DNA of 64,000 nt, taken from NCBI RefSeq assembly GCF_026113935.1, contig NZ_JAPEUL010000006.1:237501-301500 (forward strand), read 5' to 3'. The notes under the pieces were generated by a model that worked only from the letters and a program-made list of their open reading frames with translations, had not been told where the DNA came from and did no database searches. The stretch comes from Marinomonas rhodophyticola (lineage in GTDB: Bacteria > Pseudomonadota > Gammaproteobacteria > Pseudomonadales > Marinomonadaceae). Both the position numbers and the translations under genes were made by a program. Shown one piece after another: positions 11,445 to 20,901 of this stretch (its first letter is position 1; each line of letters opens with the position of its first letter).

Positions 11445-12518
11445 ATGAATAGAATAGATAGATACATTGGCAACAGCGTTTTATGGGGCTTCTTGATTGT
11501 TGCGGTTGTTCTGCTTGGGTTGGATTTTGCACTCACTTTTATAGAGCAAATTAAAAAAGTCAACGACAACTACACACTGCAATCTTTATTGCAAGTTATC
11601 GTGTATCGTTTACCTGGCAAACTCGCAGAATACATTCCGATCGCTTCCCTTATCGGCACCTTAATGGGATTAGGCACTCTTGCCGCGACCTCTGAATTGA
11701 CCGTTATGCGGGCAGCAGGCATGCCAATTTGGCGTATTGGTTTTGCCGCTTGCCAACCTATCTTACTCGTTTCCTTATTAGGCATGGGGATTTCAGAGTT
11801 TGTTGCACCAACCGCTGAACAAAAAGCCAATTTGATTGAAAAATTCAAAGACCAAGAAACTGGCACGTTCTCACTCAGCGGTGGCGTGTGGCTAAAAGCC
11901 GACAATAACTTCGTCTATATCGATGCGGCCGATGACACAGGAACACTGTATGGGATAGAGATTTTCGCCCCAAATCAACAACAAGGACTGCAGCAACTGG
12001 CCTACACTAAAAGCGCCACCACAGCAAAACACATACAAGGATCAACCTGGCAGCTTAATGACGTAACAGAAACCGTCTTTTTTCCCGACCGTATCGAAAC
12101 CCAAAGCACCCCACATGCTGAGTGGAACGTTAGCATCACACCAGAAAATTTATTTTTGGCATCACAAGACCCAGAAACACTGTCTCTTAGCCAATTATTG
12201 AATTATCAAACTTACCTGCACCAAGAAAAACTCGACGCGTCACAATACGAACTGGAATTTTGGATCACCACCTTACGCCCTGCAGCCTCCTTAGCACTGG
12301 TGCTGGTAGCACTTTCTAGCGTCTTTGGCCCTCTTCGATCCTCCACGATGGGCGGACGGATTTTTTCGGGCGTGATCATAGGTTTAGCCTTTCAAAATGC
12401 ACTGAACTTATTTGGAAGAATGAGTGTTGCGGTCAGTTTTCCGCCCATTATAGGTGTCAGCATACCGATTATTATCTGTTTATTAGCTGGCATTATACTC
12501 GTAAGACGTAGAGGCTAA
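11445..12518 (+). CDS. lptG: Lipopolysaccharide export permease LptG
   Basis: Partner of LptF in the LPS exporter. The 357-residue protein starts MNRIDRYIGNSVLWG and has the six-span YjgQ topology: spans near residues 10-35, 60-80, 100-120 and three after about 270. The two genes form one operon; the ATPase gene lptB is not in the window, as is usual. Its end faces the convergent aminotransferase gene 20 bases away. Confidence 0.95.
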   Translation: MNRIDRYIGNSVLWGFLIVAVVLLGLDFALTFIEQIKKVNDNYTLQSLLQVIVYRLPGKLAEYIPIASLIGTLMGLGTLAATSELTVMRAAGMPIWRIGFAACQPILLVSLLGMGISEFVAPTAEQKANLIEKFKDQETGTFSLSGGVWLKADNNFVYIDAADDTGTLYGIEIFAPNQQQGLQQLAYTKSATTAKHIQGSTWQLNDVTETVFFPDRIETQSTPHAEWNVSITPENLFLASQDPETLSLSQLLNYQTYLHQEKLDASQYELEFWITTLRPAASLALVLVALSSVFGPLRSSTMGGRIFSGVIIGLAFQNALNLFGRMSVAVSFPPIIGVSIPIIICLLAGIILVRRRG

Positions 12519-12538
12519 CCCTACGTCTTACCGCAACA

Positions 12539-13705
12539 TCAAGAGACAATAAAGCGCGCAATTCTCGCGAGCGCCTCTTGCAACCTAGACTCGTCACAAG
12601 TGTAAGCAAACCGCACATATTTATGAGCGTCCTTGATGCCGAAATCAGCCCCTGGTGTGAGTGCCACCTTTTCTGTTTCCAACAAGGCCAAACACCAAGC
12701 CATCGCATCTTGTGTTACTCCAGACACATCAACATACACATAAAAAGCCCCGTGAGCTGGCGCGACAACAGGCAGCCCTATTGCTTTTAATCCGGCCAGC
12801 AAAACGAGACGTCTAGCGTTTAAGATTTGGCGACGCTCTTCACACTCAGCCAATACATCGGGTTCAAATGCACGAATCGCTGCATACTGAGACACGCTTG
12901 GTGCAGCAATGAATAGGTTTTGCGCCAACTTTGTCGCCCCCTCAATCGCCCAGTCAGGAACAACCAACCACCCAAGCCGCCACCCTGTCATGGCAAAATA
13001 TTTTGAGAAACTGTTCACAACAAAAATATCGTCTGAAATAGACAAGGCCGTGAAGTCGTCGCCTTCATAAACCAATCCTTGATAAATTTCATCGACCAGC
13101 AAATGGCCACCCAACTCATTCACTTTTGTCCACGCATCCGAAAGATAGGATTGACTGAGTACCGCACCAGTTGGATTAGAAGGCGAAGCAAGCCAAAGCC
13201 CTGCTGTATTCAACCCCCAATGCTGACCTAACGTACTCAAATCCATTTCAAAACCATCTTCGGGCGTTGTTTCGACCAACTTGGCTTTTGCACCAGACTG
13301 GATCAAAAAATGACGATTACATGGATAACATGGATCTGGCATCAACACGTCTTCCCCAGCATTCACCATCAGCGAGGCCATCAATAATAAAGCGCCAGAC
13401 GCACCAGGCGTAACAATGATTCGTTCTGGCGCGACGCTAACCCGATAGCGGCTACTATAATAGTCACTAATTGCGCACTTAAGTTCTGGCAACCCAGTAG
13501 CTGAGGTATAACCCGTCTTACCCTGCTTAATAGCCGCGATACCGGCATCAGCAACGGCTTCTACGGCAACAAAATCAGGCTCACCAATCTCAAGGTGGAT
13601 TACATCCTCGCCTTGCGATTGCAACTGTTTCGCTCTAGCCAATACCGCCATTACCTGAAAGGGTGCAATTTGCTCAACCCTTGCTGCTAACTTATGCCTT
13701 TCCAT
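12539..13705 (-). CDS. PLP-dependent aminotransferase, class I/II
   Basis: Fold-type I aminotransferase of the aspartate/aromatic family (388 residues from the ATG at 13705). The Schiff-base Lys is in NSFSKYFAMTGWRLGW (Lys about 236); the PSNPTGAV loop and VDEIYQGLVY are also canonical. A TTG 33 bases upstream (13738) has no ribosome binding site, whereas the ATG follows AGAGAAAG. Substrate cannot be told from sequence; related marine gammaproteobacterial proteins are annotated as aspartate- or methionine-type aminotransferases. Monocistronic, convergent with lptG. Confidence 0.9.
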   Translation of the reverse strand: MERHKLAARVEQIAPFQVMAVLARAKQLQSQGEDVIHLEIGEPDFVAVEAVADAGIAAIKQGKTGYTSATGLPELKCAISDYYSSRYRVSVAPERIIVTPGASGALLLMASLMVNAGEDVLMPDPCYPCNRHFLIQSGAKAKLVETTPEDGFEMDLSTLGQHWGLNTAGLWLASPSNPTGAVLSQSYLSDAWTKVNELGGHLLVDEIYQGLVYEGDDFTALSISDDIFVVNSFSKYFAMTGWRLGWLVVPDWAIEGATKLAQNLFIAAPSVSQYAAIRAFEPDVLAECEERRQILNARRLVLLAGLKAIGLPVVAPAHGAFYVYVDVSGVTQDAMAWCLALLETEKVALTPGADFGIKDAHKYVRFAYTCDESRLQEALARIARFIVS

Positions 13706-13873
13706 CCAGCTTTCTCTACCTTTCTCTACCTGTTTCAAAAATATCGCGACATTTTACGCAAAAAATGTGGTTAACGAGCACATTATCTGGTAAGTTTCCG
13801 CCCGAAAATAAATCACCTAATTTTATTGGTTACAGGCTACCACAATGGAAACCTGCGAAGTGAGGCAATGCGT

Positions 13874-14308
13874 ATGCCAAATATGAACCCTGAGTCATTA
13901 ATGAAAGACTTCACTCCTTATGTTGCTAAGGATGGCGAAGAATACATGAACGAGAACCAGTTGGCGCACTTTAAAAGCATCCTACTCAACTGGAAACAAA
14001 ATCTGATGGAAGAGGTTGATCGTACTGTTCACCATCTGAAAGAAGAAGCTGTGAATTATGCCGATCCAAACGACCGAGCGAGCCAAGAGGAAGAGTTTAG
14101 CCTAGAACTTCGCGCACGTGATCGTGAACGTAAACTGGTTAAAAAGATCTCTCAAACGATCGAGTTAATTGATAACGACGATTATGGCTATTGCGAAGAG
14201 TGTGGCATTGAAATCGGCATTCGCCGCTTAGAAGCTCGCCCAACAGCGACTATGTGTATTGATTGCAAGACACTCGCGGAAATTAAAGAGAGACAAATCG
14301 GCGGCTAA
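13874..14308 (+). CDS. dksA: RNA polymerase-binding transcription factor DksA
   Basis: Binds the RNA polymerase secondary channel and works with ppGpp. It has the coiled-coil with the tip [17 protein letters not shown] and the zinc finger CEEC...CIDC. The ATG at 13874 is preferred among several in-frame starts because GTGAGG at 13860-13865 is 8 bases away; this gives 144 residues (E. coli 151). It is followed by gluQ, as in most gammaproteobacteria. Confidence 0.95.
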   Translation: MPNMNPESLMKDFTPYVAKDGEEYMNENQLAHFKSILLNWKQNLMEEVDRTVHHLKEEAVNYADPNDRASQEEEFSLELRARDRERKLVKKISQTIELIDNDDYGYCEECGIEIGIRRLEARPTATMCIDCKTLAEIKERQIGG

Positions 14309-14351
14309 CGCTAAGTACTTGAGAACAGTGCCTAATTACGCCAATACCCTT

Positions 14352-15223
14352 ATGCCTCTCTATCGTGGCCGTTTTGCACCTTCGCCAACCGGTCCACTCC
14401 ATTTTGGCTCGCTAGTCAGCGCATTAGCGAGCTATTTGGATGCCAAAAAAACCGTGGATCATGGGTTATTCGCCTTGAAGACGTGGACGGCACACGCTGC
14501 AAAACAGAATTTGCCGAACAGATTGTACATACCCTTCACAGCTACCAGCTTTTTTCCGATCAAGACATTCGAATACAAAGCCAGCATAGCGACATCTACG
14601 AACATTATTTATCAGTACTAAAACAACATGGACATGTTTTTCCATGCAATTGCACCAGACAATCTCTCGCTCAAAATGATGGCAACCATCCACTCGAGTG
14701 TGCAAGTACTACCAAAGAACCACACTCATGGCGACTAAAAACCAGTGCAACTATTTATCAATGCCAAGATCTCATCCAGAACACCCTCATTTTTACTGAC
14801 GACCTTAAATACCCACCAGTACTGAAACGAAAAGATGGTTTTTTCTCCTATCAGCTGGCCGTCGTGGTTGACGATCACCTACAAAATATTACCCACCTTG
14901 TCAGAGGTGCAGATTTAATCGAGACCACCGCCCAACAACTTCACCTTTATCATCTCTTTGGCTGGACACCACCAAATGTCTGTCACATTCCACTTATCAC
15001 CAATCACTTTGGTGATAAAATCAGCAAACAAAACCATGCTAAACCCATTGAAAATGGTCACTTACCCACCTTATTACGGGCACTCCACTACCTCAACATT
15101 GACCTAGCAAACCCTTCCTCGATCGCAGAAGCTCTATCACTGTCCATACAAGCCTGGAACCCCGAAAAATTAAGGGGAATTAAAGAACTTCCATTGCAGG
15201 AGCAAGACCTACATTTCATCTAA
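14352..15223 (+). CDS. gluQ: Glutamyl-Q tRNA(Asp) synthetase (frameshifted)
   Basis: GluQ-RS (YadB) attaches glutamate to queuosine in tRNA-Asp. The N-terminal frame gives [30 protein letters not shown] with the HIGH-like HFGS. The rest ([17 protein letters not shown]... to the stop at 15223) is in the -1 frame. The switch lies at a run of seven A at 14445-14451; one more A restores the expected [19 protein letters not shown]. This points to a lost base in a homopolymer, though a real mutation cannot be excluded. Gene order dksA-gluQ-cbrB-pcnB matches Pseudomonas except that cbrA is missing. Confidence 0.88.
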
Positions 15224-15264
15224 GTAGCGGTCAGCATAATCCATCAATTTAAGAAAAGGCACTC

Positions 15265-15292
15265 TCGACCAAAAAGTTCGCATGTGTATAAT
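15265..15292 (+). promoter_or_regulatory. Possible sigma-70 promoter of the cbrB-like gene
   Basis: A perfect -10 TATAAT at 15287-15292 with a partial -35 TCGACC at 15265-15270 (16-base spacer). Two direct GTTAC repeats follow at 15294-15298 and 15303-15307, the reverse of the GTAAC core seen near the downstream sigma-54 promoter. Confidence 0.4.
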
Positions 15293-15322
15293 CGTTACAA
15301 CAGTTACAAGAGGTGACACTCA

Positions 15323-16708
15323 ATGCACAGCATAATGATCATTTGCCCTGACCATTCCCCACTTAAAGAATCCGAAAAATGGTTATCTCGCTATGGCTTC
15401 CAAGTTAATACCAGCCAATCCTTAGAGCAGGCAAAAAAATATTATGAGCTATCAGAATTTAATCTTCTGCTTATCGATCAAGAAGCCATTCAACACCTAA
15501 ACAGCCATACAGAACTGCCCAACCAACCTCGTCGTATTGTACTTGATACCAAAGCCAGTCTAAGCACAGGTGTTAATAGCATGGCACAAGGGGCGGTTTT
15601 CTATCTGCCGCTACCAACTGACTCAGAGACACTTCTCAAACATGTCGTAAACGTACTTGAACAAGATGATGCTCCAAACATAACGCCATCCGCTCAAACA
15701 CCCCCCAACCAGCAAATCACAAAAGAAGAGGCGCTAACCTTAGGCACACCAGGCAGCGGCATTATTGGCCAGTCCCCATTAATGCAAGACTTGTTTAGTG
15801 ACATGCGTAAAATTGCTGGCACCGATGTGACCGTATTGATTCGCGGGGAGTCTGGAACAGGTAAAGAACTGGTCGCCAAAGCGCTACACAATCTCAGCCG
15901 CCGCCACAACCATCCTATCATCAGTGTAAACTGTGCCGCCATTCCAGAAAACCTAATAGAATCAGAGCTTTTTGGTCATGAAAAAGGGGCGTTCACAGGC
16001 GCAAACTCATCCCATGACGGTTTAATTTACGCTGCTGATAAGGGCACGCTCTTTCTCGATGAAATTGGTGAATTACCTCTCGAGGCCCAAGCAAGACTGT
16101 TGCGCGTTCTTCAGGAGGGTGAAATTCGAAAAGTCGGTGCAACACAATCGACCAAGGTCAATATTCGATTAATTACCGCCACACATAGAGATTTAATCGC
16201 CATGGTCAAACAAGGGCTATTCCGCGAGGATTTATACTACCGACTCTATGTGATGGAGCTGTTGTTACCACCACTAAGAGATAGAGGCGATGACATCTCC
16301 ATGCTGGCTCAAATTCTTCTTGAGAAAGCCTGTCAGAAGCACAACAAGCCCATTTACAGCTACAACCGAACATTCGATAAAGCCATCCGCGCACATAATT
16401 GGCCAGGTAATGTGCGCGAACTAGAAAATGCCATTGAAAGAGCTGTTATTCTTAGTCCACTAGAACGGGTCGAAGCCGCTAATTTAAAACTCGCTAGCCA
16501 GCAAAACACTAGCCACACTACAGATTCAGCAGCAAGCAATGCCCATTTGCCCAAAGGAACAACGCTCGACGATTATTTTAAGCATTTCGTACTAACGCAC
16601 CAACACAAGATGACTGAAACCCAACTTGCACATTCTTTGGGCATATCAAGAAAAAGCTTATGGGAAAGACGACAAAAACTAGCAATACCCAAAAAAGTAA
16701 CAACATAA
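15323..16708 (+). CDS. cbrB: Sigma-54-dependent activator, CbrB-like, with degenerate receiver
   Basis: 461 residues: receiver-like domain (1-112), AAA+ sigma-54 activation domain (about 145-385) and a Fis-type helix-turn-helix (about 425-455). Walker A GESGTGKE at 175-182, GAFTGA loop at 222-227, Walker B GTLFLDEIGE at 241-250. The receiver keeps an Asp where phosphorylation is expected (LLLID, Asp52) but has CPDH instead of the acidic pair and lacks the conserved Lys (LPLPTD near 95-100). The locus between gluQ and pcnB is that of Pseudomonas cbrB; no cbrA kinase gene is present. It probably drives the sigma-54 promoter just downstream. Ortholog status is inferred from synteny. Confidence 0.8.
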   Translation: MHSIMIICPDHSPLKESEKWLSRYGFQVNTSQSLEQAKKYYELSEFNLLLIDQEAIQHLNSHTELPNQPRRIVLDTKASLSTGVNSMAQGAVFYLPLPTDSETLLKHVVNVLEQDDAPNITPSAQTPPNQQITKEEALTLGTPGSGIIGQSPLMQDLFSDMRKIAGTDVTVLIRGESGTGKELVAKALHNLSRRHNHPIISVNCAAIPENLIESELFGHEKGAFTGANSSHDGLIYAADKGTLFLDEIGELPLEAQARLLRVLQEGEIRKVGATQSTKVNIRLITATHRDLIAMVKQGLFREDLYYRLYVMELLLPPLRDRGDDISMLAQILLEKACQKHNKPIYSYNRTFDKAIRAHNWPGNVRELENAIERAVILSPLERVEAANLKLASQQNTSHTTDSAASNAHLPKGTTLDDYFKHFVLTHQHKMTETQLAHSLGISRKSLWERRQKLAIPKKVTT

Positions 16709-16716
16709 AGGTAACA
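16697..16716 (+). promoter_or_regulatory. Candidate CbrB upstream sites (two GTAACA)
   Basis: GTAACA at 16697-16702 and 16711-16716, 14 bp apart, overlapping the cbrB stop and about 100 bp upstream of the -24 element. Position suits a sigma-54 enhancer. As I recall, Pseudomonas CbrB sites contain TGTTAC/GTAACA; the assignment here is inference. Confidence 0.4.
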
Positions 16717-16811
16717 CTTGATACCAAAATACCCAAAAAATATTCAAAAAACTGTAAAGAAAATGAACAGAAACACACTAAAACTCAATGAAATCAGCAC
16801 TTTATTATTTT

Positions 16812-16826
16812 TGGCACAACAAATGC
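16812..16826 (+). promoter_or_regulatory. Sigma-54 promoter
   Basis: TGGCAC at 16812-16817 and ATGC at 16823-16826. The GG and GC dinucleotides are 12 positions apart, exactly as in TGGCACG-N4-TTGCW; only one T and the last base differ. Transcription would start near 16838. It lies downstream of a sigma-54 activator gene and upstream of no protein gene for 430 bases. Confidence 0.7.
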
Positions 16827-16837
16827 CTTATATATGA

Positions 16838-17142
16838 CACAACGATAAGAAGATTGACCAAGAATAAAAATAAGTTAATCGTCGTATGTAAGTTCTTAAA
16901 AATAAAAATAACAACTAAGAACACCGTGACCTCTTCAAATAAAAATAAAAATTTGAGGTCATGGATGGAAAATCGCTTTGGATAATTGATTTTTTTAGAT
17001 ATACAAGCCTTCGGGCAATGAAAACAATGCAACAATAAAAATAAAACTTGAGTAGAACTGCAGAAGCAGCACCCACTTTGTTTTCGGAACTAGTATCTTC
17101 ATGTATCCAAAGCGATTATTTTATTTACTCATCAGTAAATAA
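16838..17142 (+). ncRNA. Putative CrcZ-like Hfq/Crc-sequestering small RNA
   Basis: Gene-free region between cbrB and pcnB, the place of crcZ in Pseudomonas. It carries four exact copies of AATAAAAATAA (16863-16873, 16901-16911, 16938-16948, 17034-17044), each matching AANAANAA. Two sit in hairpin loops: stem GTTCTTA/TAAGAAC (16892-16898, 16916-16922) and stem TGACCTC/GAGGTCA (16927-16933, 16955-16961). A perfect 14-bp long-range stem pairs 16971-16984 with 17104-17117. The 3' end is unsure; a 9-bp hairpin at 17121-17142 lacks a U tract. Length of about 300 is in the range of Crc small RNAs (about 370-410). Short frames in it look non-coding. Confidence 0.65.
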
Positions 17143-17269
17143 GTAATAGTCATATAAATACCTACCCTTTTCAACATATCAAAATCACCTAAATACAACC
17201 TTTATTCGTGTAACTTTACTTTATCACGTGTAGAATGCCCTTTTCGTTAACTTTAAAATTTGTTGTCCA

Positions 17270-18704
17270 ATGCTTACAGGATTAAAATCTCTGGTACGTA
17301 AAGCTACCTCACTGTTTGCCTCACCAAAGGCACAGACTTACCCTATTGTCATACCTCGTAGCGATCACAGCTTATCTCGACAAGACTTGAGCTCCCAATG
17401 CTGTTAAAGTATTGTATCGCTTAAACAAAGCTGGCTACGATGCTTACCTTGTCGGTGGCTGTGTACGAGATCATTTAATTGGCATAGAGCCAAAAGACTT
17501 CGATGTGGTCACTAACGCCACACCAGAGCAAGTACACAATATTTTCTCTAATTCCAGACTGATCGGTCGCCGCTTTAAACTAGTCCACGTGACATTTGGC
17601 CGAGAAATCATTGAAGTTTCCACCTTTAGAGCAAATTCAGCACAAGATGACGATGATGACGACACACCAACCACGTCATTGAAAGGCAAAGATTCGGCTC
17701 GTTCAGCTCATGGTATTGTACTGCGTGACAACGTCTACGGCAGTATCGAAGAAGATGCTGAGCGCCGTGATTTCACCTTTAACGCCTTGTATTACAATGT
17801 CCAAGACTTCAGTATTCATGACTTCTGTGGCGGTCTAAAAGACATCGAACTCAGACAAATTCGAATCATCGGAGATGCACGCCAACGTTATCAAGAAGAC
17901 CCCGTTCGGATGCTGCGCGCGATTCGATTTGCTGGTAAATTAGGCTTTGAGATCGAAGCTGAAACTGCAGCACCAATCAAAGAAATGGCACACCTACTGG
18001 ATCACATTCCGCCAGCACGTTTATTTGAAGAAGTATTAAAGCTTCTAGGCAGTGGTAATGGCATTGAAACGTTCCACCTATTACGCCAATACGGTTTATT
18101 TCGTTACTTATTTCCCGATACTGACGCCTTGTTACAAAGCGGCTGGAAACGTAATGATATCGATCCAGAAGCCTTTATACTTCAGGGCTTAAAAAACACC
18201 GACGACAGAATCCAGAGTGGAAAAACCACTGCGCCATATTTTTTATACGCTGTCCTATTGTGGCCAAGCGTGACATTGCGTCATGAAGAATTCCAAGCGC
18301 AAGGCATGCCAGCCACACCGGCATTGCATCAAGCAGCCAATATGGTGTTAGACAATCAAGTCGCTTCGACCGCCATTCCGCGTCGATTCTCCACACCAAT
18401 GCGTGAAATCTGGGATATGCAATATCGTCTTCCCAAACGCTATGGCAAACGTGCCTTTCTACTGCTTGAGCACCCACGCTTTCGTGCCAGTTTTGACTTT
18501 TTGCTCATACGCGAATTAAGTGGAACAGAGCTAGATGGATTGGGCGATTGGTGGGAAAAATTCCAGCACGGCACAGAAAGCCAACAGAGAGAATTGATTA
18601 AAAGCATTGATAACTTTGCTAACGATAAAGAAGGCCCTAAAAAACGCCGCCCTCGTCGTCGTAAGAAAAGTAACGCACCACAAAGAGAAACATTTGACGA
18701 GTAA
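17270..18704 (+). CDS. pcnB: Poly(A) polymerase I (frameshifted near the N-terminus)
   Basis: Adds poly(A) tails to RNA 3' ends, promoting decay. The first frame starts at the ATG at 17270 (MLTGLKSLVRKATSLFA... SLSRQDLSS) and stops at 17405. The body resumes in the next frame as NAVKVLYRLNKAGYDAYLVGGCVRD to 18704. The break is at CCC (17394-17396): removing one C joins the frames with the length expected from E. coli (SRKDISENALKV). The nucleotidyltransferase motif with catalytic DFDV and the basic C-terminus (KKRRPRRRKKS) are present. It starts the pcnB-folK-panB-panC run. Confidence 0.92.
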
Positions 18705-18715
18705 GAGGATGCCTC

Positions 18716-19201
18716 TTGATACACGCTTATATTGGACTCGGCAGCAATCTTGACAACCCAGTGGCGCAACTTGATCGCGCCATTGATACCTTAAAGAAAC
18801 ACGACGATGTAAAAAATCTTCGTGTTTCTTCTATTTATGGCAGCAAACCAGTTGGTCCACAAGACCAACCTGATTATGTTAATGCCGTCGCCGCCTTCGA
18901 CACCGACCTATCCCCTATTGATTTACTCGATTTATTGCAAAGTATTGAGCAATCACAGCGTCGAGTAAGAGAACGGCATTGGGGACCGCGCACCTTAGAC
19001 CTAGATCTGTTATTGTACGGACAAGAAACAATACAGCTACCAAGACTCACCGTGCCGCATACTTTCATGCTAGAACGAGGGTTTGTTATAAAGCCGCTTA
19101 GCGACCTAGCGCCTGATATGCTTTTAGCAAATGGCAAAACCGTTACCGAGCATTTACAGCAAATTGATACCAGCGATTTGGTCTTTATCAAAGAAGAATA
19201 A
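18716..19201 (+). CDS. folK: 2-amino-4-hydroxy-6-hydroxymethyldihydropteridine pyrophosphokinase
   Basis: HPPK of folate synthesis transfers pyrophosphate from ATP to the pterin. The 161-residue protein begins MIHAYIGLGSNLDNP and carries the signature RWGPRTLDLDLLLYG as RHWGPRTLDLDLLLYG. The start is TTG at 18716, placed 7 bases after AAGAGG; an ATG at 18709 is in another frame. It lies 11 bases after pcnB and 3 bases before panB. Confidence 0.95.
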   Translation: MIHAYIGLGSNLDNPVAQLDRAIDTLKKHDDVKNLRVSSIYGSKPVGPQDQPDYVNAVAAFDTDLSPIDLLDLLQSIEQSQRRVRERHWGPRTLDLDLLLYGQETIQLPRLTVPHTFMLERGFVIKPLSDLAPDMLLANGKTVTEHLQQIDTSDLVFIKEE

Positions 19202-19204
19202 ATT

Positions 19205-20029
19205 ATGTATTCAGATAACTCACAAAGAAAACTCACCAAACCAGTTACCTTATCCACGCTCAAAAAAATGAAAGCCGATAAGGAAAAAATCACCTGCCTA
19301 ACCAGCTACGACGCTTCATTTACTAATGTCATGAACGTGGCCGGTGTGGAAACCATTTTGGTTGGGGATTCTTTAGGCATGGTCATACAAGGCCAAGACA
19401 GCACCTTACCCGTTACCATCGAAGACATGTGCTATCACACTGCTGCCGTAAAGCGAGGCAATACCAATGCCTTCATTCTGTCTGACATGTCCTTCATGAG
19501 CTACAGCAAACCAGAACAAGCACTCGATAACGCCGCTAAATTGATGCAAGCTGGCGCCAACATGGTCAAATTAGAAGGTGGCAGCTGGCTCGCCGACACC
19601 GTAAAACTACTTAGCCAACGAGGTATTCCCGTTTGCGCACATTTAGGCCTAACCCCTCAATCCGTGCATAAATTTGGCGGCTATAAAGTACAAGGTAAAA
19701 GCCAAGACGCAGCCGACTTATTACTGCAAGAGTCGCTAGACCTTGTGGCGGCAGGGGCGGATATTCTCCTCTATGAATGCATCCCAACAGAATTGGGCAA
19801 AACACTGACAGAAGCCGTTCCTGTGCCAACAATCGGTATTGGCGCTGGGCATCATACAGATGGCCAAGTATTGGTGATGCACGATATGCTTGGCATCAAC
19901 CTCGGCCATACACCAAAATTCGTCAAAAACTTCTTAACCGACGGTCGCAACGTGACGCAAGCCTTTGAAGCCTACGTAAAAGAAGTAAAAGACATGACCT
20001 TTCCAGGACCAGAGCACGGATTCAAATAA
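19205..20029 (+). CDS. panB: 3-methyl-2-oxobutanoate hydroxymethyltransferase
   Basis: First step of pantothenate synthesis: ketopantoate from alpha-ketoisovalerate and methylene-THF. 274 residues with the family motifs [28 protein letters not shown] and [18 protein letters not shown]. Mg ligands (VGDS and the later Asp/Glu) are conserved. It overlaps panC by one base (TAATG), so translation is coupled. Confidence 0.97.
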   Translation: MYSDNSQRKLTKPVTLSTLKKMKADKEKITCLTSYDASFTNVMNVAGVETILVGDSLGMVIQGQDSTLPVTIEDMCYHTAAVKRGNTNAFILSDMSFMSYSKPEQALDNAAKLMQAGANMVKLEGGSWLADTVKLLSQRGIPVCAHLGLTPQSVHKFGGYKVQGKSQDAADLLLQESLDLVAAGADILLYECIPTELGKTLTEAVPVPTIGIGAGHHTDGQVLVMHDMLGINLGHTPKFVKNFLTDGRNVTQAFEAYVKEVKDMTFPGPEHGFK

Positions 20030-20878
20030 TGCAAACATTCCATACTATCGCTGAACTTCGTGCCGCGCTAAAAATTGAGCGCCTACAAGACAAGAGTATC
20101 ACCTTCGTCCCAACCATGGGCAACCTACACGATGGCCACATGTCACTGATACGTCGGGCAACAGAAGAAGGTGACGTCGTTGTTTCTTCCATCTTCGTTA
20201 ACCCAATGCAATTCTCAGCCAACGAAGATTTAGAGCGCTACCCAAAAACACTAGAAGAAGACAAAAGGGTCCTTGAGGCCAACGGTTGTCACTACTTGTT
20301 CGCACCAGACGCCTTAGAAATGTACCCAGATGGCAAACGCAGCCAGACACAGATCGAAGTCATGGGCTTATCTGACATTCTATGTGGTGCATCACGCCCA
20401 GGTCACTTTGTTGGCGTTGCCACCGTGGTAACAAAATTGTTTAATATTGTTCAACCAGACTGTGCAATCTTTGGTAATAAAGATTTTCAGCAACTTAAAG
20501 TCATTGAAGATATGGTACGCGACTTAAGCTCAAACGTGCGCATCATAGGCGTTGATACAGCTCGTAATGACGATGGACTCGCCATGAGACTCACGCAACG
20601 GCTACCTAACACAAGAAGAAAGACGCATTGCACCGACGATGTACCAAACACTGCTATGGGCGAAAGAGGCGCTTATAGCAAACAGTGCGAGTCACGAGGA
20701 CATTCGCGAACAAGCTCAACAGAAGCTTGAAGCGGCTGGTTTCCGTCGTGATTATTTTGAGATTCGCGCACAAGATAATTTACAAACACCATCAGAGGAA
20801 GAGAAACGCCTAGTCATTTTGGCTGCGGCACACTTAGGCAGTGCACGCTTGATTGATAATTTGCGTGTAGAGCTATAA
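20029..20878 (+). CDS. panC: Pantothenate synthetase (frameshifted)
   Basis: Joins pantoate and beta-alanine with ATP. The first frame gives [19 protein letters not shown] (HIGH-like) through ARNDDGLAM. It then reads a spurious tail, while the true continuation ([29 protein letters not shown]... to 20878) is in the next frame. Dropping one A near 20589 restores MSSRNGYL. PanC needs beta-alanine, a product of the reductive pyrimidine pathway encoded at 46-50 kb. The break is probably a sequence error because the two sides are otherwise intact. Confidence 0.92.
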
Positions 20879-20901
20879 CTTTGATTTCTAGGGAGATTGT
20901 A

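Noticed and set aside
14445-14451. Programmed -1 ribosomal frameshift in gluQ
   Set aside because: The frame of the A run does not give a proper X-XXY-YYZ heptamer (the base before it is C), and many other genes here have similar breaks.
16788-17035. Short frames in the cbrB-pcnB gap
   Set aside because: No start context, AT-rich Lys/Asn/Phe composition, and they run across the RNA stems.
16863-17044. Regularly repeated AATAAAAATAA as a CRISPR array
   Set aside because: The repeats are 11 bases, irregularly spaced (38, 37, 96) and inside hairpin loops; no cas genes.
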